From Atopsyche davidsoni (taxonomy: Eukaryota > Arthropoda > Insecta > Trichoptera > Hydrobiosidae), in contig JAILWY010000023.1 of NCBI GenBank assembly GCA_022113835.1, positions 8,060,001 to 8,124,000 of the forward strand: a DNA stretch of 64,000 bases. Reading direction: 5' to 3'. Position 1 is the first letter of the stretch, and every line of letters starts with the position of its first letter. Below are positions 28,401-39,852 of this stretch, one piece after another. The notes below the pieces were generated by a model. The model did not search any database, was not told where the DNA came from, and was given only the letters and a program-made list of their open reading frames with translations. A program made the translations under genes and the position numbers.

Positions 28401-29204
28401 TATAAAGTAATTGTCTGAAAGTAATATCGGTGATTAGTATTGAAGTATTATTATAAGCAACGGCTGATTCAATTAGACATTGAGATAAAAATTAAAGAGA
28501 TACACATTTAATAAATGTTATTACAAGGTTTAAAAAATATTACATAATTACCTAAGCACTAAATAATTCTAGTGGTAACATATTCACATAACTAAAGGTT
28601 TCAAAGTTACTTCAAATACACAAAAATATTCACTCACTCTTTACTTTCTATTATTGTCACCATATCTAAGTATTATAAAATTGAGTGACAAATAAATATA
28701 ATTAATACAATAAATGGTAAATTGATCTAATATTATAGAATTGAGCTATCCTCCCCTCCGATTTTTATAAACAAATTAACCAGTTAAACTTATAAACCTA
28801 TCGAGAGTCGCAGGGGGAACTTACACAATAGTAATTAGTATGTCTTTGTTAAGCATTATTGAATAGCAAGATAATAATCAATTCATAATGAAGAACATTC
28901 ATGACAAAGCACTTTTATATTCCATACAAAATGCATGCATTTATCATCAGGTATTTACTATTAGGAATTAGTTGAATGATTAGAATTTATCACGGGAAAA
29001 TAAAAAAAAAACTAAGAATGTACCCACTTTAATACCTATGAAGTTTCTGTAATAATAACAATGGCTCTCTATTACACAACATAAAATCTTATAGACTATC
29101 AGAAATAATCCTTATATTGATACTATTATTTCTTTGGGTGAAGATAAATATTAACCTTACAATAAACGTAAAGAGCTAAAGGTGAACAATATATGGCAAG
29201 CTTT
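25411..29204. other. Sugar transporter 3' UTR and intergenic region
   Basis: AATAAA at 25,802-25,807 is a plausible polyadenylation signal for the transporter, giving a 3' UTR of about 0.4 kb. Beyond it lie AT-rich DNA, the 3' side of the TRPML gene and no recognisable gene. A GC-richer patch at 27,030-27,130 has inverted CACACAC/GTGTGTG arms but no coding match. Confidence 0.4.
25802..25807 (+). terminator. Candidate poly(A) signal AATAAA, sugar transporter
   Basis: A canonical hexamer 392 bp after the stop codon. Earlier ATTAAA-like variants exist, so the end used is uncertain. Confidence 0.4.
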
Positions 29205-31043
29205 TTATATACAAATAGCCCCAGTATTTCCTGGCTTGGCGGTGTGTCTCGAATCCATTTTTGAGTAAGATTTTCTAAGGATTGGACAACAGATCAGAGC
29301 ATTAAAAAATGCATTGAGTGATGTGGAACTATCAGATCTAAACATTCCTGAGGAAAAGTCTTCTACGGAAGTCGTACCAATAAACATTTGAAGATCACTC
29401 TTAGGGAAACCATCTTTGTAATACTTCTTTATGGTATCGTATGCATCCATAATGACAGATATGAACAAACTCAGGACAACATAAATATATAAGCTGATGA
29501 ATGAATAAAGATATATTCTGCTGTACCACCAGAGCATCATTGATTTCTGAGACATTATGGAAAAAGTGGCGAACATATCATCCCCGTTGACCAGGGAGAA
29601 CAAACATTCGGAAGTGGAAGCTAACGATCGAAATTTCATGTGATAAGGACCTAAGATCAGCCATCCGCAGAATGTAAAGCCGGCATAAATCAACAATGCA
29701 CACAACAAAAACCTAGATATTTTAGGAGCCGCTCTTTTCAGTGTTAAAATGACCACATTGTAAGTCTTAAAGAATCCAAGGTAACGTAGGACGCCAAACC
29801 ACACCAGTAGATTCCCAGTTCCTAGAAATACTGAGCAAATATTCCACTGATCATTCTCAAACTGCTTCCTTTCGATCTGCTCTTTGATGGCAGACCCCAT
29901 TATGATGAGTATATCATTGATAATGATCATGATGTACCACATGTTGAGGAACTCTAACCGCCCCTCTATACTCAGTTCTCTGTCATACATACTCCTGAAG
30001 AAGTGCATGGTGGTGAGTTTCAACTGTTGGGCTCTGAAAATGGCTCTGCTACATAACACTAAAGACATTGCGCATATCACAATCACAAATATATTGAGAA
30101 TACTGCGTAGAACATTGTCGATCTTATTGTCGGTGATGTATTTAACATCTCCCTTGCAGTAAAGCCGATAACCCTCGGCATCCAAATCTAGCAACATCTG
30201 CCCATCATGATCTTGATTATCAAAATTGATGTATATGTCGAATCGATAACAATCAGGTGGAGTAATGGGCCCAGCAGCTTTGAAATTGACAGTCTTTAAG
30301 GAAAATGTGAGGGATGCCTTCACAAGAGCCGAAAAGTTAATGTCTATATCTCTTGATTGAAGAAACTGCTGGGTACTATAATTCAATTCAGTTTTGTTTT
30401 TCGTTATATTCAAGCAGGTTTCATCAATCTCTGAATCGAAAACATAACTTTCGTTAAACCCGAATATAGTTCCCTCTTTGTACCTGTACAGGCAGAGCTT
30501 GGGATCCACTATGGTATTGTCTTCATTGGTATAGGAATAAGTACCAATTGTGTTCGATAAATTAGAATAACCTTCGTAAGCATAATCAATTGTTTCGAAA
30601 AATTCATCAATCTGGTACAAGGCCAGCGGTCCAGCGGCAGGGGGATAAGACTCTACTTCCCTGCTTGGATCCCAGCCTTTAAGAAACAGATGAGAAAAGG
30701 TAATGCGATTGTCCCACGTATAGTTGACATGATTATATCTACTATGAGCAAACAGACACAATTGAAAAGTCACCAATATTATTTTTATAACTTGAACACC
30801 GAATTTATAAGGAAATCTCCGCTTGGCTTGCCATTTTTCGACTGGATTCATGAAGAAGAACTGCAACTTACGGCGCATCTTTTGTTCCCGTTGAATGTTC
30901 ATGGACGTAGATGATGCAGCGTTCGGTGTCGATGCCACATTTTCATAGGCATGAGATCTTGATGGGTTTGTAGTGAAAAAATTTCGTTCCTCCTCACTTT
31001 CGGAAAATGTGTTTTCCTCCTGAGAGGAGATTATGTTGTCCAT
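29205..31043 (-). CDS. Trpml: Mucolipin / TRPML cation channel
   Basis: Predicted 612-residue lysosomal/late-endosomal Ca2+-permeable cation channel of the mucolipin TRP family. The start is the ATG at 31,043 (AAAAATGG context). The same frame is open for 28 more codons upstream but has no ATG there. A polybasic stretch (MRRKLQFFF...KWQAKRRFPYK) before the first membrane helix matches the phosphoinositide-binding region of TRPML1. Helix 1 (~83-103) is followed by a long luminal domain with NXS/T sites and the conserved cysteines (KLCLY, ETCLN, PDCYRF, LYCKG). Helices 2-6 follow, with the pore signature VNGDDMF (Asn-Gly-Asp-Asp at 486-489) and ISVIMDAYDTIK after helix 6. The C-terminal tail keeps a CC pair (LICCP), as in palmitoylated TRPML1. 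The whole CDS is one exon. It is transcribed away from AUP1, 1.2 kb to its right. Confidence 0.93.
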   Translation of the reverse strand: MDNIISSQEENTFSESEEERNFFTTNPSRSHAYENVASTPNAASSTSMNIQREQKMRRKLQFFFMNPVEKWQAKRRFPYKFGVQVIKIILVTFQLCLFAHSRYNHVNYTWDNRITFSHLFLKGWDPSREVESYPPAAGPLALYQIDEFFETIDYAYEGYSNLSNTIGTYSYTNEDNTIVDPKLCLYRYKEGTIFGFNESYVFDSEIDETCLNITKNKTELNYSTQQFLQSRDIDINFSALVKASLTFSLKTVNFKAAGPITPPDCYRFDIYINFDNQDHDGQMLLDLDAEGYRLYCKGDVKYITDNKIDNVLRSILNIFVIVICAMSLVLCSRAIFRAQQLKLTTMHFFRSMYDRELSIEGRLEFLNMWYIMIIINDILIIMGSAIKEQIERKQFENDQWNICSVFLGTGNLLVWFGVLRYLGFFKTYNVVILTLKRAAPKISRFLLCALLIYAGFTFCGWLILGPYHMKFRSLASTSECLFSLVNGDDMFATFSIMSQKSMMLWWYSRIYLYSFISLYIYVVLSLFISVIMDAYDTIKKYYKDGFPKSDLQMFIGTTSVEDFSSGMFRSDSSTSLNAFFNALICCPILRKSYSKMDSRHTAKPGNTGAICI

Positions 31044-32208
31044 TTTTAAATCTGACGATACTCTAACTGCGACTCTTTGATACGCTATTTTAAAAAGCCA
31101 CTTTGTTACACTCAAGAGGCCAGCCAATGACTATCAGGGGGGAAGTTTCCATTGATGTATTTCAAGCACGAAAGGCAATTAAGTGCCTCAAAATTGCTGA
31201 TTACGCATTACTGAAATGTACACAAAACAAATCACATCACTTGAGTACAAACTTCACAATCTGGTCAGAGCCTGTCAAAATAAAAACAGGATTACAACAC
31301 GAGCCACTACTCGCGAGATTTCTAGCCTGGCAATGCTCGCTGAAGGTCTCGGTGGATATCTCGCAATTGTCTATGGTTAACATAAATACAGGGCTAAACT
31401 GTAAATTAACTTATTAAAAATAAAAATATATATTTATATAAAAAATATATATATATATAAAATATCCCAATTTTTTTTAATGTAGTTGACTGTCAAACAA
31501 CCTACGGTTTATCAAGTTGTATACATTTAATTAAAAAAGAGTTTGACTTCGTTTTTATTTAAAACTATTATTAGTATATTTTACGATTTAAAAATATTCA
31601 TAGTATTAAATTTGAAAAATATGGCTTTTTTAAAGGAAATGCACGTTTCCCACTCATCATTCATCGGTCAAGAATGAATTACGAGTAAAATATTTTAGGG
31701 TGAACACATCAGTAGTCACTGCACACATCTTTCAATTTTTAAAATATAATTTAATACCTTGACATTATAACACGTTTCAAAACGAATCATTATAACAATC
31801 AAACAAAATTAAGCAATGATAAATAAAGTTTGTTTAAAAAATTTTGGCACTAAATAATTTTAGTTTTATGTCACTAGTTTGGACCTGTTGTAAAACAATT
31901 TTTTTGTATTGTGTATTTTAAGTTTTATTATTTTTTAAATATTCTTTTTATTGTTAATAATAAAGAACGATTCTTTTTTCAGACAAAGACGACGAATTTT
32001 TAACTAAAATAATTTAACACAGTAAATTATAGATATCTCTAAATGGCAAGATTATCCATGCACAAGTCTCCAAGAAATGTGCAAGTACATGTACATTATT
32101 ATTCAGAAAATGGTGTCACGTATGTTGGCAATAAAGAATTTATTATAAATATGCCTTTTGATAAAAGTATCTGTTAATCCATTACTAAAAAGAGTTATTG
32201 TCATAGTA
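31044..32208. promoter_or_regulatory. Shared upstream region between TRPML (-) and AUP1 (+)
   Basis: The start codons of the two divergent genes are 1,165 bp apart, so both 5' UTRs and promoters must lie here unless distal exons exist. The sequence is moderately GC-rich to about 31,400 and then AT-rich, including ATATAT runs at 31,424-31,460. No specific core-promoter element is convincing. Confidence 0.5.
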
Positions 32209-35200
32209 ATGGCGAATGTGCTGTTAAAAAATCTCGTCAACCAGAGGAGGTATTCATTGTGTTATTTTTATATTTAATAATAATTGAGGTTATTTTCATA
32301 AGTATGTCATTCTGACGTTCACTTTTGATTTAAAGGCTCCCATAATTATTTCTGACAATGGCCTGACACTAACACAAATATTTTACTCCGATGAAATTAC
32401 GTGATATTTCTAAAATTTACTTTTTTCATCGAATCTATCGTATCGAGTTATAACCATATCAATTTTGTCCTTGTTCAATTGATTATTCAATTTTACAATC
32501 ACATTAATAATATAGACGTATTTACCTAAAAAGATACTAAGTACTTTAAATAAATTATTGTCTGACTATCATACATTATCGATAAATACAAATTTACGTA
32601 CATACACTAAGAATTAAATAAAATTTATAATGTTATTTAGATGTGATTGTATATATCCTACTTTAGAAAATTCATAGGGTTTTTTTGTTGTTTGTTCTTT
32701 ATATTGTTAATGTTTTTCCTGTCTGATTACATTTTACATTTCAGGTTTCCCGACGATAACTTCTTAAATATAATATTATACTTTCCTTTTGGATTGATTC
32801 TTGTACTCTTTCGAATTGCAATCGGCATTTTTGTATGGCTTGCATCTGCTATACTTCCAGAATTATCGTCAGTTAGAGTGATAATAAAAAATATTACATG
32901 CTTCGCATTAGGTGAGTTATCTTTGCTGCTCTCTGTTTGTAAAGAAATTGTTTATAAAAATGGTTTCAGCTTTATTATTCTTATACGTTTTGTAATTATT
33001 AAATGTATTATGTAATTTAAGTAAAACTTGCATATACTGATTTGATTGTTAATAAAACTTTTATATTATTATCTTCATGTGTCTTACCAATTGGCAATTA
33101 TGCTTCTTTCTAGAATCTGCATATTGTAAATTAAATTTACATCTATTTATGGATTGGTCAATCAGATGCGTATTTATTACCCATTACGGGTTTATTATAT
33201 TATTACTAATATGATTAGGCACATTAGTTCATATATAGAAGATGATTTAAAGAAACTCTCAGAAAAATATCATCGTGATTTGTGTGGGATCCCACACAAA
33301 TCACGATGATATTTTTCTGAGAGTTTCTTTAAATCATCTTCTATATATGAACTAATGTGCCTAATCATATTAGTAATAATTAAATTTACATTACAACCCC
33401 AATACAAAGAGTGTTGATTAATTATCATTATTGAATATTTTAATAAATTCACATATCTAAAATCTGGTTTAGCGGTTTCGCACTTATAGCAGTTACATAC
33501 AGTACATATAGCTATTCAAATTCATGTAGTTACATCAGCATAGTAAGAGCATGGGGTCTGTGCACCTGTGCTGCTTTTTTTTCTGAAGATTTATCTCATC
33601 ACTTTATGGTGAATTTTAACCTTATAAAGTATGTCTTCTTTTGAAGGTGTACTTAATGGTTTCATTTTAGTATTTATTATAAATTGTACCTAAATAGTAC
33701 TGATTTCTTTTTCATGGTATCCATTCATCCATTGCATATCAATGTTTTAAGACCTTGTAACAATAATGGTTCATTTCTTGTCCATGATAAAAGCAAAAAG
33801 TTAGTATTCATTGAATTGAGACATTTGTTTTGTTGTTATGCAGAATATGTTTATTGGAATTAATATGAATTAAAGGTTAATTTGTGAATAAACTCGGAAA
33901 TATATGATAGAGTTAGCAGTAGTAAAGAATGCTGGTTAGTGGCTCTCTATTGTTTTAGTTGTTATTGTATTAGATATTATATTCAGATATAATATTTTTG
34001 GCTAACTACTTGTATTATCTTTTCATTAATATCTGACAGTGATTGTTATCGGGTAGTAATTCTGGTGTATTTATTTCAGGTATCCATGTCAAACAGATTG
34101 GCCAGAGAGATGACAAAACGCGTGTTATTGTTTCCAATTCAGTTTCAATATTTGATTCATTAGCATTGCATTTAATATCATGCAGTGTAAGTGTAAGTAT
34201 TTCATAGATTTTTGTAATAGTCTTCTTGGAGCTGACACTTTGCATTTTATTTCTAATAATTTTCCAATATTTCTAATGAAAAATTAAAATATATTTGTAA
34301 AGGTGTATCATACGAGTGTAGGGAGGTTTGTTTATTTTCATGCATCATTGTGTTGATATTTAGATTTTTTATTGGCTTCAAGAGATGTTTTCGAAAGCAA
34401 GAGAACATATTGGAAGCGTACTATGTCACACCCAGTCGCTTGGTACTCATGTAACAAAGTTATTTGATTCTACAATATTGAGATATTTTATAACATTATC
34501 TAATTATAATTCAATGTTGAGATAATAAGTTACTTAATGTTGATAGTGTCGATTGCTCCATGCCTATCAAAATACTTCGCAAATAATATGGAAGTAACAC
34601 AATGTATTAAATAAATATATTTACTATTTTTTTTTCTAGCCCAGCAAATGGGATCTACCTCCTCCGTTAGCATGGGCTCTTGGTATCAGAAATCTCCCCA
34701 TGCCTTCTTCTATGGAGCAATATCCCGATGCTGTAAAGTATGTCCAAATGTTTTAGTTTTTAAGTATTCAGTATTTAGCAAATGTGTACAGTATATCTCT
34801 TATAACTAAATATAAAAAGTATTAATTGATTGATCATATTTATATTGTCATTTTAATCTACACTTTAATAAAGGGATGTCAATTAGATGCCACAGGAAAG
34901 ATTTTCAGTAATTTTTTTCCTTTTTTATCAAAATATCTTCATTCATTGTTGTATTTACATTTACCAGTGAGTATTTATTAAATTTAATAAATATGTAACT
35001 GTAACAGTTGGACTTGAAAACAAGTACTAAAATTTAATCGTTTTTCTAGAATATTGAATCCTTATGGCCATCATTCTTTTAAGATAGGTGGGACAAAATA
35101 TTTGTAAAATAAGAGTAGAGTAAAAGGGCTTGCTAGAACAAATGTGATTAATATCAATATTTAAAAATGTTTTGTTTTTTTTTTCATTTTAACAAATATA

Positions 35201-36430
35201 CCTATAAAACTATAAATATTTTCAGACGAAGGTTTGCCGACATACCTAACATTCCGTTAGCCGTACAACCAGAAGGATGTCCCACAAGTGGAAAGGGAGT
35301 TTTGAAATTTAGTGACTGGCCATTTATGATATGTGATAAAGTCCAACCTGCTGCCTTAGGTATAATTTGCTCTTACTTACCCAGTGAACTTAATTTGCAA
35401 TAATGTTGAAAAACCCGTCATACAGTAACTCAAATTAAGGGGCTAATTTTGCATTGTTACTTCCACAGAGGTTGGAAGATGGTTTGGTAATGTTACAATT
35501 GCCTCTCTCAGCCACTGGGCCAATGATAGTATTGCGTGGTCTGATGTGTTTTGGTTCCTATGGAATCCGTACACAGTTTTTACTATTCACATGATGCCCA
35601 GCATCGAGAGAGCAGATAAGGAGACGGCAGAGGAGTTTGCCAATAGAGTTCAGAAAATTATTGCAGGAGCGCTGGAGGTAGGTCTTGTTATTTTGTGCTA
35701 TTTATTTTGCTTCATAATTTGTTAGTTTTATGATTTTAACTATTTTTGCTATTTTTGTATAAATTACTATTGCAGATTGAAGGCACTGAATACACTAACA
35801 CTGAATTAAAAGAGCTGATCACTAAATATGAAGCGGAGAGAGCGAGGGAGAGTGGAACGCTGAGACAGCAAACTTCTTCTACATCTATTTCAGCTGTCCG
35901 GGCAGACCTCAAACGCATGGCTAACCAGGTCAAGGAAGTGCTCCCAGCCGTCCCCTTAGCCATTATTCTTAAAGATCTCAGTGAGTTATAATATTTTATC
36001 CCCATCATCTATTAGAAATTTTCTAAAAGATCTGCAGAAATTTAAGATCGTGGTGACATATTTTTAGAAAAATAATTGATTTATTTTGTTAGAAGACATA
36101 GAAATAATTATTAAAAAATATATATTCTTAGGCAAAACTCGGAGTGTGGACATCACTCTGTCAAACATCCTAGAAGGTGTGGTGCCTTATACCCCAGAGG
36201 AAGCGGTGGCAGGCCCAGCAGGAGGTGCTTCAGAAGGGAGTGCGAGTAGTACAGGAGGGGCGGGAGTAGCTGGGCCCTCGCAGTTGCTGACGGGACTGCG
36301 TACGGGCGCCACATCCTTCCCCAAAACGGCGCACGACCGCCAACTCAGCTATCAGGATAGGAAAGCGCAACTTATCCAAGCAGCTCGTGCACGCTTCATC
36401 CAGAAACACGGTCTTTCTGACTCACTTTGA
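32209..36430 (+). CDS. Aup1: AUP1 (ancient ubiquitous protein 1), ERAD / lipid droplets
   Basis: Predicted 419-residue monotopic ER/lipid-droplet protein; the human protein has 410 residues. AUP1 recruits the E2 enzyme UBE2G2 for ER-associated degradation and takes part in lipid-droplet biology. Exons: 32,209-32,249; 32,745-32,911; 34,080-34,186; 34,640-34,737; 35,226-35,359; 35,469-35,677; 35,776-35,980; 36,132-36,430. All junctions are GT/AG and keep frame. The tiny first exon ends NQR and joins RFPDDNF, as in human SHRLPGD. Order of domains: hydrophobic membrane hairpin (~18-50), PlsC-like acyltransferase domain (~65-240), CUE ubiquitin-binding domain (~301-343, VKEVLPAVPLAII...DITLSNILEG) and the C-terminal UBE2G2-binding helix (~391-415, SYQDRKAQLIQAARARF). 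Oddity: the acyltransferase HX4D box reads N-S-V-S-I-F-D, with Ser90 in place of His and Asp95 kept. Intron 2 contains a perfect palindrome. Confidence 0.93.
33199..33380. repeat. Perfect 182-bp palindrome (2 x 91 bp, no spacer)
   Basis: The left arm 33,199-33,289 and right arm 33,290-33,380 are exact reverse complements with no spacer, centred on GGGATCCC. It lies within AUP1 intron 2, so the pre-mRNA would contain a 91-bp perfect hairpin. An exact arm match without a loop suggests either a very recent fold-back duplication or an assembly/library artefact. Confidence 0.97.
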
Positions 36431-36771
36431 TTGGACCGTTCCACCACCTTGACTCGAAGGAGAATCATTTTTGCGAAAACAGTTATATGGAATTTTTTGA
36501 TATCAAATTCACAAAGCTTTCCTAGATGAAATTTAAATAGTTATGATGACATTGAGTCTCTTTGAGGATCTAGTTAAGAGGTGTACACTAAAAGAAGTGA
36601 TCCTAAATGTAAAACTTTGCGTGTGATGCGTACTTGTCTGCCGTACCATTGGAGCGTTTAATCTATTTCAATATGCTGGAATTTAAAGCATTTCAATAAT
36701 TGCTATCAACCCTTGTTCTTTTATTGTAATCCTTATTTTAAATACCTATTACTGAAGTCTGATATATTTGT

Positions 36772-36777
36772 AATAAA
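36772..36777 (+). terminator. Poly(A) signal AATAAA of AUP1
   Basis: A canonical hexamer 342 bp after the AUP1 stop codon, followed within 20 bp by a GT-rich stretch (GTTGATGATG). This is the likely transcript end. Confidence 0.6.
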
Positions 36778-39700
36778 GTTGTACAATACATGTTGATGAT
36801 GCTGTTCCGATTGGAGATATCTATTGTTAGTGTGTTATTTATGGATAGCTCGGTATTCAGTGGCGGGTAGAGCTGGTGTTGGATAGTCGCACTTTGAAGA
36901 TAGGTCAGTGTGTAACAGCTGAAGGTTTTATACTAGGTACTGAAAACGTTAATTTTTTTTTTTTTCATATTACTGCATCAAAGAAAGTCAATGAATCCTT
37001 TTTTTATGATGGAGTAAATTTCTATTATTAGTTTTTATTTATGAGTTTTTCTTGTACTATTTTATTCATTTGATTATGTTGTTATATACTCCATTGCTTT
37101 CTTTTACAAGAATAAGTCTAAATACTTATTGAATATTTACTCATTATATTAAAGAGGAAATGTTTGTCTTTTGTTCTTTTTTCTTTAGCATGCAATTTTT
37201 TTCACTTAGATTTCTGCTGATACTAATATAGAGGTACCTATTTCTGTAGATATTGAACAATTATACTCCTGAATATTTATCAATACAAAGTTTTGCTTTT
37301 TTAAACAATGGTTATTTATAAGAAGTGCATAGATTTTGATCAAACAAATTAAATAATCAATAATACAATATAATTTCTATACACATCTGTTAAGCAGGGA
37401 ACGAGTAGATTAACAAATTTTTAATCATTTATAGAGATAGAAATTTTACAGCTAAATTCAATAAACGTGATGTTTTTGATTATTTAGCTCAAGCGTGAAT
37501 ATTCATGATTTATTTGTCAAATTGTTAAATGTTTTTTAACGCCTGTTGCACATCAAGGACTTATTTGAATACTGTCCGACTGAAATGCTTGATTCTAAAT
37601 TTGATAAAATGCAAAGCATTAGAGACAAATCGCTAACGATAGGTAGACTGGCTATCTTATGCATTAGAGTTTTCATTCAAATTAGCAATACTACTGTTTA
37701 TTTATGTCGGTGTGACGATACATAGAAATTAAAAATATATAAAGTAAATCCAATAATTTTATTGAAATTAAATGCCTTAATATTTTAAAGATAGCCTCAC
37801 CATGATGAGTACACCTTAACCTAGATTTGCATGGCAGATTAGTCCTCCAAAAGCTTGTGGAAATCAAGTGTAGTATGTTAGTATCTTTATTTTTAACTAT
37901 GTGATTTTTTAAAATGTAATCACCAGTTTTTACCACAAAACAAGATATCAAAATCTGGTTTGTATATTTATATTCCTTTAAATACTAGGATTGGTATTTT
38001 TTAAACAGTTCTTGGCATTCATAAACTCATAAAAATGGCCCTGCTTTATGTTTGCTGTGGATTTATTGACAAGTGGTATGGGGAATTTTGTTTTTTGGTT
38101 TGTGGAATGTTTTGGACTCAAACCATATCTTATAAAATAATTTTTATTAGGTTTTAAAACTGAAATGAACTGAAGACCTTGTAAATCTAGGTTAGGTTTA
38201 TGCTTACCAGCGGTGTGCGGTCCATACAAGCAATAAAGCATCGCTTGCCCTAAAATAAATTTAAAGTGATTTAAACATACAATTTTTCTAATTTTCGTAC
38301 TATATTATAAATTATGTATAAATACACTAATGATATTTATCGTGATTTTTCTTATATTACAAGTAATTTACATGATTTATTAGGCTTATTTGTATTCAAT
38401 GAGTAAAACTGCTTGCTTCAATTTTGGGCTCACCGCACGCCACTGATACGTTGTCATTGATTTTTAAAAAAATGTAACAATTAAATTTTACAATTATCTT
38501 AGTACCCAATATTGGAAAATTCATAATATTTTTTTTTTGTAAATATAATCACTGCTACTAAAAACAATCTTTGAAACGATCGTCCACATTCTCCAATGAC
38601 ATTAATCAGACTTTTACGCTTCAAAAATGCTGACCTACATCGTATTATTTACTATTTTTGGCTTGCAGAAGTTTGTTTAGTCAGAGAAAGTTGAGAATTT
38701 TTATTTGATTTTTTAGAAGCAGTGAATGTTATGTTTTGGTGACTATCTGTGGGGATATATATATATATTCACCCAGATCTTCAATAGAATAATGATATTT
38801 GACAATTATAGAATGAGTTAAATTTGTATTTTTTTAGAATAAATTATTTCACATTCTCAGATTCTCTCCATTGAAGTAATATTAGTATATTTATTGCATG
38901 TAAAATGATGAAATACGTTGTGACTTAAATCATCATGCTCAATAATTTGAGCCAAGTCTTGTGCACTAGCTAGAAAAATAACAAATCTAAATCTAATGAC
39001 CCATAATTTGATGAAATATTTTCCATTAATAAAATGTATAAAATAATGTAAATAATTTTTCCTTACAGTACAATATGATCATATAAAAATCTACAATTAA
39101 TTCTAGAAAAATCTCATTTTGTTGTGAGTAGGTACTGTATATTAATAATGAATAGAAAATGTTGAGTTGTCATTTCAATTTGATTTTAAAACGAAAAGAC
39201 CTACTGTAATAAATTAACAAAAGGTTTGCCTAGACAATTTTGTACTGTACTTAAATTTTACATAATTCATTCTTTGTAGAACCTATATGTTATTATTATT
39301 TGAAATTTACGTTTGTTTGAAGTAATTTTTCTATGTAGATAATATAAATCAGCGAATATACTTCCTCATTCACTAAACCACCTTTGGAATGTGATAAATA
39401 TAATTGAATAAATTATTTTTAATAAAAATACATAAAAAATTAATATCATTTTATTTCCTTTTTTCTATTATTAAAATACACAGGTGATCAAAGATAAATA
39501 AATTATATATTTTATTAAAAAAATAGTTTTATTACTCGTTATCTTTTCAATGTGAAGTCTGTTATCAAGTTCTGTATTCAGCGCTATATTGAATGATTCA
39601 TTCATTCGCATTTATACCAATTCTAAGCTTCTATGACTATGTAATTTTATGAACCGCAATTTTCTGTTTAAATAAAATATATGGTACTTCACAAGTCTAA

Positions 39701-39846
39701 GGGCATTACCAACAGGGGGCCCAGCTTTTGTGGGATATGGTCTCCGCTTTGTATGTCAAATTATACTTTCAATTGTATTATTTACTAGTGATATAAATCA
39801 TGTTGGAAGCCAATTTTGTCAGATGGTGAATCTGAATACGGTTGTA
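36778..39846. other. Intergenic region between converging AUP1 and PICK1
   Basis: No gene is supported. It contains the hAT-like element at 38,208-38,445. A CAGTGGCGGGTAGAGCTGG stretch at 36,859 may be another element end with no visible partner. The rest is AT-rich. Confidence 0.4.
38208..38445. mobile_element. hAT-like short non-autonomous element (MITE)
   Basis: The left terminus is CAGCGGTGTGCGGT and the right terminus, reverse-complemented, is CAGTGGCGTGCGGT: 12 of 14 positions match across a 238-bp body. Both subterminal regions are GC-richer than the AT-rich interior. The flanks show no clear 8-bp duplication, so it is old or the ends are slightly off. It has no coding capacity. Confidence 0.5.
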
Positions 39847-39852
39847 TTTATT
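39847..39852 (-). terminator. Candidate poly(A) signal of PICK1 (AATAAA on - strand)
   Basis: TTTATT on the + strand reads as AATAAA for the - strand transcript, about 560 bp after the PICK1 stop codon. Other variants occur nearer, so this is only a candidate. Confidence 0.3.

Noticed and set aside
31044..31127. 28-codon N-terminal extension of the TRPML frame
   Set aside because: The upstream codon at 31,127 is TTG, not ATG. The first ATG in frame is at 31,043, in good context and just before the family's N-terminal region.
32647..33015. 122-codon + strand frame as a stand-alone membrane protein gene
   Set aside because: Only 32,745-32,911 is coding, as AUP1 exon 2. The ends of the frame run into intron, and the AUP1 alignment needs the splice sites TTTCAG and GTGAGT.
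36086..36131. ATG at 36,086 as a start for a separate short gene
   Set aside because: It lies in the last AUP1 intron. The coding part from 36,132 continues the CUE domain from the previous exon.
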